The notes beneath the pieces are model-generated. The model saw only the letters and a program-made list of their open reading frames with translations, did no database searches and was not told where the DNA came from. The translations under genes and the position numbers were made by a program. Shown here one piece after another: positions 44,401-53,563 of a stretch of DNA of 64,000 bases. How positions within the stretch are numbered: the stretch's first letter is position 1; each line of letters opens with the position of its first letter. The stretch comes from CBDCVY01 sp965223245 (GTDB taxonomy: Bacteria; Nitrospinota; Nitrospinia; Nitrospinales; Nitrospinaceae): contig CBDCVY010000013.1 in assembly GCA_965223245.1 (NCBI GenBank), positions 868,001-932,000 of the forward strand, given 5' to 3'.

Positions 44401-46310
44401 GTACTCATCTTTATTCACGGGATGTGTCTGAAGGTATCCGAAGAAAACTAAAAATGTTTGCGATTATTGTGGTGGTCGCATTCGTTTTTTTATGGGTCAG
44501 AATTTGGTATCTACAAATTCTAAAAGGGGAAGACTTTAAGGGGTTATCAGAAAATAATCGAGTTCGATTAGTTTCCCTTCCTGGAATTCGAGGCTTAATA
44601 ACTGATCGAAATGGCGAGACATTGGTTTCTATAAGACCGTCATTTAATTTGTATATTACTCCGGAAGATGCAAAGGACCTCGATGTTACATTAGACATAT
44701 TGGAAGAAAAAATTGATTTTGATGAAGAAAAATTAAGAAAAAATATGAAGAAAGCTCAACCCTTTGCGAATGTATTGATAAAAGCAGATGTGAATAGAGA
44801 AATGGTTGCTTTTGTTGAAGAGAATAATCGCATTTTACCTGGAGTTCACTTAATTGTAGAACCCCTGAGGAATTATGTTTATAGAGATTTAGCAGCTCAT
44901 GTTTTAGGTTATTTGGGAGAAATTTCGAAAGAAAAATTGGAAGAAATGAAGGAAAGCGACTACCACATGGGTGACCTGATGGGCAAAGAGGGGATGGAGT
45001 TCCTATATGAGAACGAATTAAAAGGTACAAAAGGTTATAAACAAATTGAAGTAGATGTGGCCGGAAGGGAACTTCAGATTCTCAGAAAATTGCCTCCTGA
45101 GAGTGGTAATCAACTTGTATTGACGTTGGATTTAAGATTACAAAAAGTTTTAGAGCAATTGATGATTGGTACGGAAGAAGAACCTAAGAACGGAGCTGTG
45201 GTTGTTCTTAAGGTTTCTACAGGTGAGATATTGGCAATGGCCAGTAAACCATCATTCGACCCAAACTTATTTGCTGCAGGAATTTCAATTAAAAATTGGA
45301 GAAAGCTGATTTTTGATAAACGTCACCCACTTCAAAACAAATCCATAGATGGGCAATATCCCCCAGGGTCTACATATAAAATTGTTACCGCCTTAGCAGG
45401 ACTTGAGGAAAAAATTATTACACCCGATACGTCAATATATTGTCCGGGCCATTTTAAATTAGGACGAGGAAGGTATCGTTGTTGGAAAAGGGGTGGGCAC
45501 GGATCTGTCGATCTACATAAAGCTTTGGTTCAATCTTGTGATGTTTATTTCTATACGGTGGGCCACAGACTGGGGATTGATAATCTAGCAAAATATGCCA
45601 AATCTCTGGGCCTTGGAGATTTTACAGGAGTTAATTTAATTGGAGAAAAAACAGGATTGGTTCCCAGTACAGAGTGGAAATTAAATGCAAAGAAAGAACC
45701 TTGGCTTTTAGGAGAAACAATTTCAGCTTCTATTGGTCAAGGATATAATTTGGTGACTCCTATCCAACAAGCAAACATGTTAGCAACGGTTATCAATGGT
45801 GGGCTATTATTCAAACCATTCTTAGTTAAAGGAATTAAAGATAAACACGGAGCAATGATTAAAGAAGTCTATCCAAAAGTACAGACCCAACTTAAAGTTC
45901 AGTCTGAAAATTTAGAATTAATAAAGGAGGCACTTCTAGGTGTAGTCAATGAAAAAAGAGGAACCGGTTGGCGGGCGAGATTAAAAGATATAAAGGTAGC
46001 AGGAAAAACAGGGACTGCTCAAGTCGTTCGTCTAAGAGCAGTTGGTTCCAATAATGAAGAAGAAATTCCCTATGAATTTAGAGACCATGCATGGTTTGTT
46101 GCATTTGCTCCCTACGAAAACCCGCAAATTGCTGTGGCAGTTATTGTTGAGCATGGGGGCCATGGAGGGGCTGCTGCTGCGCCGATTGCCCGAAAAATCA
46201 TTGAAACCTACTTTAAGTTTTATCCCTTAGAATCATCAAATATTCCACCGGAAAATAAAAATGCTTTGGCTTTCCCTAACCGAGCAACTGTCCCGGTTGA
46301 CAACGGTTAG
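44397..46310 (+). CDS. mrdA: Penicillin-binding protein 2 (transpeptidase)
   Basis: PBP2 cross-links lateral peptidoglycan within the elongasome. The 637-residue class B PBP has one membrane helix (about 20-40), the dimerisation domain (55-225) with PGIRGLITDRNGETL, and the transpeptidase domain. Active-site motifs are SxxK at Ser325-Lys328 (PPGSTYKIV), S-x-D at Ser380-Asp382 (QSCDVYF) and KTG at 537-539 (VAGKTGTAQVV). It overlaps mreD by four bases. RodA, usually next, is not present downstream; a hairpin and a PilZ gene follow. Confidence 0.96.
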   Translation: MSTHLYSRDVSEGIRRKLKMFAIIVVVAFVFLWVRIWYLQILKGEDFKGLSENNRVRLVSLPGIRGLITDRNGETLVSIRPSFNLYITPEDAKDLDVTLDILEEKIDFDEEKLRKNMKKAQPFANVLIKADVNREMVAFVEENNRILPGVHLIVEPLRNYVYRDLAAHVLGYLGEISKEKLEEMKESDYHMGDLMGKEGMEFLYENELKGTKGYKQIEVDVAGRELQILRKLPPESGNQLVLTLDLRLQKVLEQLMIGTEEEPKNGAVVVLKVSTGEILAMASKPSFDPNLFAAGISIKNWRKLIFDKRHPLQNKSIDGQYPPGSTYKIVTALAGLEEKIITPDTSIYCPGHFKLGRGRYRCWKRGGHGSVDLHKALVQSCDVYFYTVGHRLGIDNLAKYAKSLGLGDFTGVNLIGEKTGLVPSTEWKLNAKKEPWLLGETISASIGQGYNLVTPIQQANMLATVINGGLLFKPFLVKGIKDKHGAMIKEVYPKVQTQLKVQSENLELIKEALLGVVNEKRGTGWRARLKDIKVAGKTGTAQVVRLRAVGSNNEEEIPYEFRDHAWFVAFAPYENPQIAVAVIVEHGGHGGAAAAPIARKIIETYFKFYPLESSNIPPENKNALAFPNRATVPVDNG

Positions 46311-46314
46311 ACAT

Positions 46315-46338
46315 AGTCCTAGAATCAATTCTAGGACT
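46315..46338. terminator. Perfect 10-bp hairpin just after mrdA
   Basis: AGTCCTAGAA (46315-46324) and TTCTAGGACT (46329-46338) form a perfect stem with a 4-base loop, five bases after the mrdA stop. It lacks a T-run (CTATTGGG follows), so it may be a factor-assisted terminator, an mRNA-stabilising hairpin or a binding palindrome. It marks the probable end of the mre operon. Confidence 0.5.
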
Positions 46339-46374
46339 CTATTGGGCACTTGATTCAAACGTTAAACCATAAAA

Positions 46375-47034
46375 ATGAAAACAAAAGAATCCCTCCCGTT
46401 AAGTTTAGGCAACAAAGTATTAGCCAATATTCTAGATGAAAGATATCAGGTTACTGTTCGTGGCTGGAAGGAGGATGAATATATTCTCCTTGACTTGCCC
46501 GTCTTTCAAGGAAGTATGCTTAAAGCAGCACCTTTGGCCGGATGTTCTATTAGTTATACCGTTGATGGAACTTTTGTTAATTTTAAGACTATCATTTCAC
46601 ATATTATAACCCAGCCCATTCGACTGCTTTTGTTGGAGTACCCAAAAACTTTTTCAACACATAATCTTCGAAAGAATTTTCGCCAAAGAGTGAACTTCTC
46701 TTTTTTTTATTCTAGAGAAGCTAATCCCACCGAGTTAACATTTACTGGAACCATCCGTGATTTGAGTCTGTCAGGCGCATTGATAACTCATGCAAAACCT
46801 CTAGAAAAAAATGAAACAATCTCCTTAACAGTCGGCCTTCCTCAAGGCAAGATTGCTAACCTTTTGGGAAGAGTGAAAAATATTAGAAATCGCCCTAATA
46901 GTGAGAGTGAACCTTTTGTTACCGGCTTAGAATTTAATGGGCTAACCCCCGATCAAGATGGAGTTATCCGTAAATTTGTGGAAAGTAGAATTTCAGAACG
47001 CCGAGGTACTGACCGGATCAATGGTCTGCAATAA
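46375..47034 (+). CDS. PilZ-domain c-di-GMP-binding protein (YcgR-like)
   Basis: The 219-residue protein has an N-terminal YcgR/flagellar-brake-like beta domain (about 5-95) and a C-terminal PilZ domain. The c-di-GMP motifs are intact: RxxxR at Arg99-Arg103 (RKNFR) and DxSxxG at 129-134 (DLSLSG). It should bind cyclic di-GMP and act on motility, exopolysaccharide or wall functions; the target is unknown. It stands 64 bases after mrdA, beyond a hairpin, and overlaps uvrB convergently by 17 bases. Confidence 0.88.
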   Translation: MKTKESLPLSLGNKVLANILDERYQVTVRGWKEDEYILLDLPVFQGSMLKAAPLAGCSISYTVDGTFVNFKTIISHIITQPIRLLLLEYPKTFSTHNLRKNFRQRVNFSFFYSREANPTELTFTGTIRDLSLSGALITHAKPLEKNETISLTVGLPQGKIANLLGRVKNIRNRPNSESEPFVTGLEFNGLTPDQDGVIRKFVESRISERRGTDRINGLQ

Positions 47035-49015
47035 CTCCTAAATCTTTTTCTCTTAAGAATTTAATTTTGTCCCTCAACTCTGCGGCTTTTTCAAACTCTA
47101 AATTGCGAGCGGCATTGTACATTTGTTTTTCTAATTTGGCTGCGAGTTCGATTACGTTTCCACCGGATAAATATTCTTCAGGTTCTTCCATTGCTAAAGG
47201 AGTCTCGGAAAGTTGTTCAAGGTTTAGCAATGATTCTTGAATTGATTTTTTTATGGTAGCTGGAGTGATGTTATGGATATTATTAAATTCAATTTGAATC
47301 TTCCGCCTTCGTTCCGTTTCATCTATTGCTTTTTGCATTGCGCTAGTAATTTTGTCCGCATACATAATGACATGACCTTCCAAATTTCTAGCAGCGCGTC
47401 CCGAGGTTTGAATTAAAGAGGTTGCGGACCTTAAAAAGCCCTCCTTATCTGCATCCAGTATTCCGATCAAAGAAACTTCAGGAAGATCTAAACCTTCACG
47501 GAGTAAATTGATTCCGATCAAAGCATCAAATTCTCCCAATCTGAGTTCACGGAGAATTTGTACCCGGTCAATGGTTGTGATATCTGAATGGAGGTACTTT
47601 ACTTTCAAGCCTAACTCCGAAAAGTGTTCTGTCAGGTCTTCTGCAAAACGTTTTGTGAGGGTAGTGACGAGAGTCCTTTCATTACGTTTAGCTCGTTGTT
47701 TAATTTCATGAAATAAATCATCCACCTGTCCGGAAACAGGGCGAATTTCGATTTTAGGATCAATTAAACCGGTAGGCCGAACAATCAATTCCGCGATTTT
47801 ATTATTAGATTTTTCTAATTCATATTCAGATGGAGTTGCGGAAACATAAATAGCGTTTTCTACTTTTAAAGAAAATTCTTCAAACCTTAAAGGACGATTA
47901 TCAAATGCTGAGGGAAGGCGAAACCCGTAACGAACCAAAGTTTCTTTGCGAGCACGGTCCCCATTGTACATTCCATGAAGTTGAGGAACTGTGGCATGGC
48001 TCTCATCAATTACAAATAAGGCATCGTCCGGAAAATAATCCAACAAAGTTGGTGGAGGGCTTCCAGCTTCTCTTCCCATTAAGTGACGCGAGTAATTTTC
48101 GATTCCTTGGCAATAACCGATTTCCCGAATCATTTCTAGGTCGAACATCGTACGCTGTTCAATACGTTGAGCTTCGATGAGTTGATTTTGACTTTTGAAA
48201 AATTTGATCCTTGCTACCATTTCCTTATAAATGCTTTCCATTGCTTCTTCTAATTGTTCCTTTGGAGTAGTGTAGTGGCTGGCTGGATAAATAGCTATTC
48301 GATCTAAATCTCTTACTTTTTTAAGAGTCAAAGGGTCTACGACAGATAGGTTTTCAATTTCATCACCAAAAAATTCGATCCGAATCGCTTCGTTTCTTTC
48401 GTATACGGGTAAAACTTCAACCACATCACCCCGAACACGGAATGTTCCTCTCTGAAAATCGACATCATTTCTCTTGTATTGAATTTCAACTAATTTCCGC
48501 AGGACTTTTTCACGATCCAATGTCATTCCTTTTTCAAGAAATAACAGCATTCCATGATAAGCTTCGGGAGAACCCAAACCATAAATACAGGAAACGCTTG
48601 CAACAATTAATACATCGCGTCGTTCAAAAAGAGCGTGAGTCGCCGCGTGACGCATTTTATCGATTTCATCATTAATGGAAGCATCTTTCTCAATAAAAGT
48701 ATCTGTAGTAGGTAAATAAGCTTCCGGTTGGTAATAATCATAATAGCTGACAAAATAACCCACTGCATTTTCGGGAAAAAAAGTTTTAAATTCGTTGTAA
48801 AGCTGCGCGGCGAGGGTTTTGTTATGGGCCATGACCAGAGTAGGACGTTGCAATTGTTCAACTACATTGGCTATGGTAAAAGTTTTTCCCGAACCTGTTA
48901 CGCCCAAAAGAGTTTGGTGCGTGGGCCCTTTTTTCAATTCATTTGCTAAGATATCAATGGCTTGTGGCTGGTGCCCCGCAGGTTTAAAATCTGAAATCAG
49001 GTTAAATTCTTTCAT
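47018..49015 (-). CDS. uvrB: UvrABC system protein B
   Basis: UvrB verifies damage and loads UvrC in nucleotide excision repair. The 665-residue protein has the Walker A TLLGVTGSGKT (~36-46), the beta-hairpin region YYQPEAYLP (~93-101) and the DEAD-like VIDESHA (~335-341). The helicase C-terminal domain contains LLREGLDLPEVSL and QTSGRAARN. A C-terminal UVR motif (about 628-662) binds UvrC. All are in family order. The 3' end overlaps the PilZ gene by 17 bases, convergently. Confidence 0.97.
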   Translation of the reverse strand: MKEFNLISDFKPAGHQPQAIDILANELKKGPTHQTLLGVTGSGKTFTIANVVEQLQRPTLVMAHNKTLAAQLYNEFKTFFPENAVGYFVSYYDYYQPEAYLPTTDTFIEKDASINDEIDKMRHAATHALFERRDVLIVASVSCIYGLGSPEAYHGMLLFLEKGMTLDREKVLRKLVEIQYKRNDVDFQRGTFRVRGDVVEVLPVYERNEAIRIEFFGDEIENLSVVDPLTLKKVRDLDRIAIYPASHYTTPKEQLEEAMESIYKEMVARIKFFKSQNQLIEAQRIEQRTMFDLEMIREIGYCQGIENYSRHLMGREAGSPPPTLLDYFPDDALFVIDESHATVPQLHGMYNGDRARKETLVRYGFRLPSAFDNRPLRFEEFSLKVENAIYVSATPSEYELEKSNNKIAELIVRPTGLIDPKIEIRPVSGQVDDLFHEIKQRAKRNERTLVTTLTKRFAEDLTEHFSELGLKVKYLHSDITTIDRVQILRELRLGEFDALIGINLLREGLDLPEVSLIGILDADKEGFLRSATSLIQTSGRAARNLEGHVIMYADKITSAMQKAIDETERRRKIQIEFNNIHNITPATIKKSIQESLLNLEQLSETPLAMEEPEEYLSGGNVIELAAKLEKQMYNAARNLEFEKAAELRDKIKFLREKDLGVIADH

Positions 49016-49230
49016 ATTTCCGGTAATTGATTGCTTGTAGAAAATTCCAGTGATATGTTAAATTACCATCAAAAGGATTTTAGTACAATTTCCCCCACTC
49101 AGTCCTCACATTCTTTTTTCAACAATTTGAATGTTGCTAAGAGTTTAGCGGTTATGGAGAACTCAGGGGATGATTTATTTTAATTTCCAAACTTTTTCTA
49201 ACAGCCCTCTTATTTTAGTGAAGAACTTTT

Positions 49231-50427
49231 GTGAAAACTAATTCCCAAGAAGATATTGTTAAAAAAATTCAATATAAAGATTCCACGATAACGCTTATTG
49301 GGACCGCTCATGTTTCTCACAAAAGTGTTGAGTTAGTGGAAGAGAAAATTGCCGAAGGTAATTATGATTGTATTTGCGTGGAATTGTGTCCTCCGCGATA
49401 TGAGAATTTAAAGAATAGATCTTGGTGGAAAAACCTGGATATATTTCAAATTTTTAAGCAAAAGAAGGGGAATTTATTACTTATAAATTTAGCGCTTTCA
49501 GCATATCAAAAACGCCTAGCGGAAAAAGTGGGGATTGAACCGGGTCGGGAAATGTCTCGATCTATTGAGTTGGCTCAGGAACATAATTTGCGATTGGAAG
49601 TCATTGATCGTGATATCTCCACGACTTTACAAAGAATGTATCGTGAGGTTTCTTTTTGGCAGAAAATAAAACTTTTTGGTGGGTTGGTTGCCAGTATTTT
49701 TGTGGGCGAAGAAGTTACAGAAGATCAAATTGAAGGTCTTAAAGAAGGGGACATGCTTCATTCTCTGGTTGATGAATTTGGAGAATCGTTACCATCTGTA
49801 AAAAAAGTTCTCATTGATGAACGAGATCAGTATATGGCTGGGAAGCTTGCTAAATTGGTGGATGAGCCTGACGGTCCGAAAAATATTTTGGCGATGGTTG
49901 GAGCAGGTCATTTAATTGGGATGGTGCCCGCCCTAGAATCTCCACCTGATTCGCAAGCCTTGGAACAACTTGAAACAAAGCCTCCACCTAGTCGTTCCGG
50001 ATATTATTTTGGGTGGGGAATTTGTATTGTTATATTGAGTATGTTTTTGATTGGTTACTACAAGTCTCCAGAGTTAGGATGGCAAATAATAATCACCTGG
50101 GTTGTTTTAAACGGGGGTTTGAGTGCATTGGGAGCTGCTTTAGCCCTGGCTCATCCCATATCGGTATTGACTGCATTTTTAGCCGCCCCGTTGACTTCTT
50201 TGAATCCAACTATTGGAGCAGGAATGGTGGTTGGAATGGTAGAATCCTTTCTTAGAAAGCCTAAGGTGAGCGACTTTGAGTCTATGCGCGATGACGTGGC
50301 TCAGGTGAAAATGTGGTGGAAAAATGGAGTTGTGCGTGTTTTTTTGGTTTTCTTCTTTGCAAATTTAGGCTCGGCGGTAGGTACCTTTGCTGCAGGGACT
50401 TCCATATTTAAGCAAATCATTGGGTAG
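49231..50427 (+). CDS. TraB-family protein (PrgY-like)
   Basis: TraB/PrgY proteins, including the pheromone-shutdown proteins of Enterococcus, have an N-terminal metalloprotease-like Tiki/TraB domain. This 398-residue protein shows GTAHVSH (24-30), the acidic VELCPPRYENL (50-60), AYQKRLAEKVGIEPGREM, and LAMVGAGHLIGM (~219-230), all family motifs. The C-terminal third has three to four membrane helices (about 250-395). The start is GTG. It leads a four-gene operon with a dehydrogenase, a SUMF1-domain protein and a methyltransferase. A substrate or target is not known. Confidence 0.85.
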   Translation: MKTNSQEDIVKKIQYKDSTITLIGTAHVSHKSVELVEEKIAEGNYDCICVELCPPRYENLKNRSWWKNLDIFQIFKQKKGNLLLINLALSAYQKRLAEKVGIEPGREMSRSIELAQEHNLRLEVIDRDISTTLQRMYREVSFWQKIKLFGGLVASIFVGEEVTEDQIEGLKEGDMLHSLVDEFGESLPSVKKVLIDERDQYMAGKLAKLVDEPDGPKNILAMVGAGHLIGMVPALESPPDSQALEQLETKPPPSRSGYYFGWGICIVILSMFLIGYYKSPELGWQIIITWVVLNGGLSALGAALALAHPISVLTAFLAAPLTSLNPTIGAGMVVGMVESFLRKPKVSDFESMRDDVAQVKMWWKNGVVRVFLVFFFANLGSAVGTFAAGTSIFKQIIG

Positions 50428-50433
50428 TTTTCC

Positions 50434-51369
50434 ATGGCTTTTATTGAACCACTTATTGTGGTGACCCCCCCTCCAATTTTTAAGTCATCTTCTTTACGAT
50501 TAGAATTGTCCAAAAAATTCACCAATTTGATATTCAATCAGGAGAATCGGTATTTAAAGGAAAATGAATTAATAGAATTATGTGAAGGAGCTCAAGGTTT
50601 ACTTGTTGGCCGTGACCTGATCACAGAAAAAGTTCTAACTTCTCTTCCTAATTTAAAAATTATTTCCAAATATGGAGTAGGACTGGACAATTTAGACCAG
50701 GATCTACTAAAACTTTATAAAGTAAAGTTAGGCTGGACACCTGGTGTAAATAAACGCTCTGTCGCTGAACTCACTCTCGGCTTTATGATAGGTTTAAGTC
50801 ATAATATTTTTAAGGGAGGATTTTCATTAAAGAATTCTCAATGGGTTAAAGATGGCGGTAATGTTTTGCAAGGAAAAAATGTAGGCATTGTCGGATGCGG
50901 TAATATTGGAAAAGAGGTTATTCATTTGCTTTCATCTTTTGGTTGCAATGTTTTGGTTCATGATATTCTGAATATGAAGGAGTATTGTCAAAAAGTTAGT
51001 GCGTCCGAAGTCGGATTTGATAGATTAGTAGGTGAATCAGATATAATTTCATTACATGTTCCCTTGACGCCAGAAACCAAGAATATGATAAACAAAGAGG
51101 TATTCGAAAAAATGAAAGCCTCTTCTTTTTTAATTAATACAAGTCGCGGAGATGTGGTAAATGAATCTGATCTAAAGTCTGCCTTATTGAATAATAAAAT
51201 TGCAGGAGCTGCCTTAGATGTTTTTTCCATTGAACCACCAGAAGATAGAGAATTGTTGGCCTGTTCTTCTCTGATGGTCACGCCTCATATTGGAGGGAAT
51301 TCTTTAGAAGCAGTGGAGTTAATGGGACAATCTGCAATAAATCATTTAGTAGATTATTTCGAGAGATAA
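50434..51369 (+). CDS. D-2-hydroxyacid dehydrogenase (PGDH-like, no ACT domain)
   Basis: The 311-residue protein is an NAD-dependent D-isomer 2-hydroxyacid dehydrogenase. The NAD-binding fingerprint is GIVGCGNIG (151-159) and the catalytic triad is Arg238 (INTSRGD), Glu267 (SIEPPED) and His285 (TPHIGGNS). It resembles the catalytic part of phosphoglycerate dehydrogenase but lacks the C-terminal regulatory domains, so glyoxylate-, hydroxypyruvate- or sugar-acid reduction is equally possible. It starts 6 bases after the TraB gene and ends 3 bases before the SUMF1 gene. Confidence 0.87.
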   Translation: MAFIEPLIVVTPPPIFKSSSLRLELSKKFTNLIFNQENRYLKENELIELCEGAQGLLVGRDLITEKVLTSLPNLKIISKYGVGLDNLDQDLLKLYKVKLGWTPGVNKRSVAELTLGFMIGLSHNIFKGGFSLKNSQWVKDGGNVLQGKNVGIVGCGNIGKEVIHLLSSFGCNVLVHDILNMKEYCQKVSASEVGFDRLVGESDIISLHVPLTPETKNMINKEVFEKMKASSFLINTSRGDVVNESDLKSALLNNKIAGAALDVFSIEPPEDRELLACSSLMVTPHIGGNSLEAVELMGQSAINHLVDYFER

Positions 51370-51372
51370 ATC

Positions 51373-52185
51373 ATGAGGTTGAATAGGTTATTTCCCATTT
51401 TAATAGGGGTTTGTTTAATATTATTCCCAACAGTATATGTCTGGGGAAATGATATTGACCCAAATGAAGCTTTGCGCCTTTTAGAAAAAAAGAAGGAAAA
51501 TGAAGAAAGACAATTAAATAAACTTTCCGAGATGGTGTTGGTCCCGGGTGGTAAGTTTCTTATGGGACGAAAGGGAGTAAATAATAATGAAATGCCTTTG
51601 CATCAAGTCTCTATAGATTCTTTTTATATTGATAAATATGAAATAACTCAACTCCAATATCTTAGTGTAATGGAACGGAATCCCAGTTATTTTAAGGGTT
51701 GCCCCCTTTGTCCTGTGGAAAAAGTTAGTTTTTATCATGCAAAGGAATACTGCAAAAAGTTAGGAAAACGACTTCCTACAGAAGCAGAGTGGGAAAAAGC
51801 TGCTAAAGGAGGAATGCCAGGGGAATATTATTGGGAGCATGAAAAGGCAGAGTTGTTTGCCTGGTACGGTAATAACTCTGGAAGTAAAACCCAACCTGTT
51901 GGAGAAAGGCAGCCAAACTTATTTGGAATTTATGACATGGCGGGTAATGTGTGGGAATGGGTTTCGGATTGGTATGACGCAGAATTTTACAAAATCAGTC
52001 CAGGTATGAATCCTAAAGGACCTTCTACTGGAAAAGAAAAAGTAGTACGAGGTGGATCTTGGGGAGATCCGCCAGAACGTTTGGCTCATGCATATCGAAA
52101 TTTTAAAGAACCGGATACGATGTATATAAATGTCGGATTTCGATGTGCCTCCAATAATTCTATTAAGCTAAATGCTCATGAATGA
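51373..52185 (+). CDS. Exported SUMF1/FGE-sulfatase-domain protein
   Basis: The 270-residue protein has an N-terminal signal peptide (1-25, ending TVYVWG) and a short charged helix (28-50). A formylglycine-generating-enzyme (SUMF1) fold follows: VPGGKFLMGRKG (~57-68), YIDKYEITQLQYL, KRLPTEAEWEKAAKGG (~136-151), DMAGNVWEWVSDWY (~190-203) and VVRGGSWGDPPER. The two active-site Cys residues of true FGE, expected just after GGSW, are missing, so it is probably a binding or structural member. It overlaps the TPMT-type gene by 14 bases. Confidence 0.85.
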   Translation: MRLNRLFPILIGVCLILFPTVYVWGNDIDPNEALRLLEKKKENEERQLNKLSEMVLVPGGKFLMGRKGVNNNEMPLHQVSIDSFYIDKYEITQLQYLSVMERNPSYFKGCPLCPVEKVSFYHAKEYCKKLGKRLPTEAEWEKAAKGGMPGEYYWEHEKAELFAWYGNNSGSKTQPVGERQPNLFGIYDMAGNVWEWVSDWYDAEFYKISPGMNPKGPSTGKEKVVRGGSWGDPPERLAHAYRNFKEPDTMYINVGFRCASNNSIKLNAHE

Positions 52186-52777
52186 AGCGGGCTATTCTAA
52201 AGATCAATGGCAAAGTCATTATGAATCGGGAGAGTTGCCTTGGGACTTGGGTGAAGTTTCTCCAGCATTTGTTCATCTATTGGGAAAATATAATTACCCA
52301 CCTGGAAAACTAATTATTCCTGGCTGTGGGCAAGGTCATGAGGTACTTTTTTTTGTTGGTAAAGGATTCGAGGTGACTGCAGTCGATATTGCTCCAGGTG
52401 CGATAACCTTGCTAAAAGATTCTTTGCAAAACCGGGAGTTAAAAGCCGAGCTTATAAATCAGGACTTTTTTAAATTAGAAAAGTACCATGAAGGAACTTA
52501 TGATTATCTATTAGAGCAAACTTTTTTTTGCGCTATTCATCCTCAGCAACGTTCTCTCTATGTAGAAACGGCCCATCGAATATTAAAGCCAAAAGGAAAA
52601 ATTTTTGCTCTTTTTTATGAAACAGGTGAGGCTGGCGGACCTCCGTTTAATACGACTGAATTAGATATCCATGAATTTTTTGCCCCCCATTTTAAGATTC
52701 TTATATTAAAAAAAAATAAAAACTCTATAGAGCGTCGAAAGGAAAAGGAATGGTTGGGAATTCTTGAGAAAAGATAA
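52172..52777 (+). CDS. Thiopurine methyltransferase (TPMT)-family SAM methyltransferase
   Basis: TPMT-family enzymes methylate small thiols, halides, selenium or tellurium compounds. The 201-residue protein shows the family opening QWQSHYESGELPWDLGEVSP (~12-31), the SAM motif LIIPGCGQGHEVLFF (~47-61), the acidic VTAVDIAPGA, and LEQTFFCAIHPQQR. An ATG at 52178 would remove two residues. The start lies inside the SUMF1 gene (14-base overlap), a sign of translational coupling. The substrate is unknown. It is the last gene of the four-gene operon. Confidence 0.85.
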   Translation: MLMNEAGYSKDQWQSHYESGELPWDLGEVSPAFVHLLGKYNYPPGKLIIPGCGQGHEVLFFVGKGFEVTAVDIAPGAITLLKDSLQNRELKAELINQDFFKLEKYHEGTYDYLLEQTFFCAIHPQQRSLYVETAHRILKPKGKIFALFYETGEAGGPPFNTTELDIHEFFAPHFKILILKKNKNSIERRKEKEWLGILEKR

Positions 52778-52803
52778 CTTTATTTAGAATGCATTTTGGA
52801 TCC

Positions 52804-53466
52804 TTACTCATTAAAAGGAAGCAAGCATTCCAAGGAATCATTTTTGTGAGAATTGATTAGATTGGAAACTGGAAAATATTTCAACCCCTGGCCAAAGGGT
52901 TTTAAAAGTTGCTTCAAGCTTAAAGAAGGAGTTGTTGAAGAGAGCCAATACGAATAACTTTCAGGTGAAATGATAACTGGCATTCTTGGGTGAATACTTT
53001 TCAGGGTTGTGTTTGCTTCTGTAGTAATTATTGTAAAGGTCCTTAGTATTGTTGAGCCTTTATTCCATTCAGACCATAATCCCGCAAATGCAAATAAAGC
53101 ATGAGACTCCATTTGTATATATTGAGGAATTTTTTTTCCCCCATTTGATTTCCATTCAATAAAACCGTCAGTCGGAACTAAACAACGCTTTGTTTTGAAA
53201 GAGGATTTAAAGCTTGGTTTTTCTTCAATGGTTTCAGCGCGTGCGTTGATCATTCGATTTCCAATTTTCTCTTCTTTTGCCCAACTAGGTATTAAACCCC
53301 AACGCATTGTATCCAGTTGTTTTTTATCTTGAATTGAAATTACTACCGGTACATTTTGGGTAGGAGCGATATTGAAACGCAGTTTATATTCTCGAGATAT
53401 TTTTTCAATTTTGAAATGCTCTTGAATGGTTTTGATTGGTTTGGTTAAACTGTATCTTCCACACAT
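52804..53466 (-). CDS. SRAP-domain protein (HMCES/YedK family)
   Basis: SRAP proteins form covalent bonds with abasic sites in single-stranded DNA through Cys2 and protect them. The 220-residue protein starts with MCGRYSLT, so Cys becomes the N-terminal residue. Conserved sequence follows: FNIAPTQNVPVV (~31-42), MRWGLIPSWAKEEK (~54-67), NARAETIEEKPSF (~74-86), CLVPTDGFIEWK (~94-105) and the His motif HPRMPVII (~165-172). The family is often near DNA-damage genes, but its neighbours here are unrelated. It is convergent with the methyltransferase (26 bases). Confidence 0.93.
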   Translation of the reverse strand: MCGRYSLTKPIKTIQEHFKIEKISREYKLRFNIAPTQNVPVVISIQDKKQLDTMRWGLIPSWAKEEKIGNRMINARAETIEEKPSFKSSFKTKRCLVPTDGFIEWKSNGGKKIPQYIQMESHALFAFAGLWSEWNKGSTILRTFTIITTEANTTLKSIHPRMPVIISPESYSYWLSSTTPSLSLKQLLKPFGQGLKYFPVSNLINSHKNDSLECLLPFNE

Positions 53467-53563
53467 AAATATAAAAATTTAAAGGATTCGTGAAATTTAT
53501 ATTATATTAAGAGATTCATGAAATTAAGGAAAATAATTGTTACTTAAAATAGAAAAGACATAA

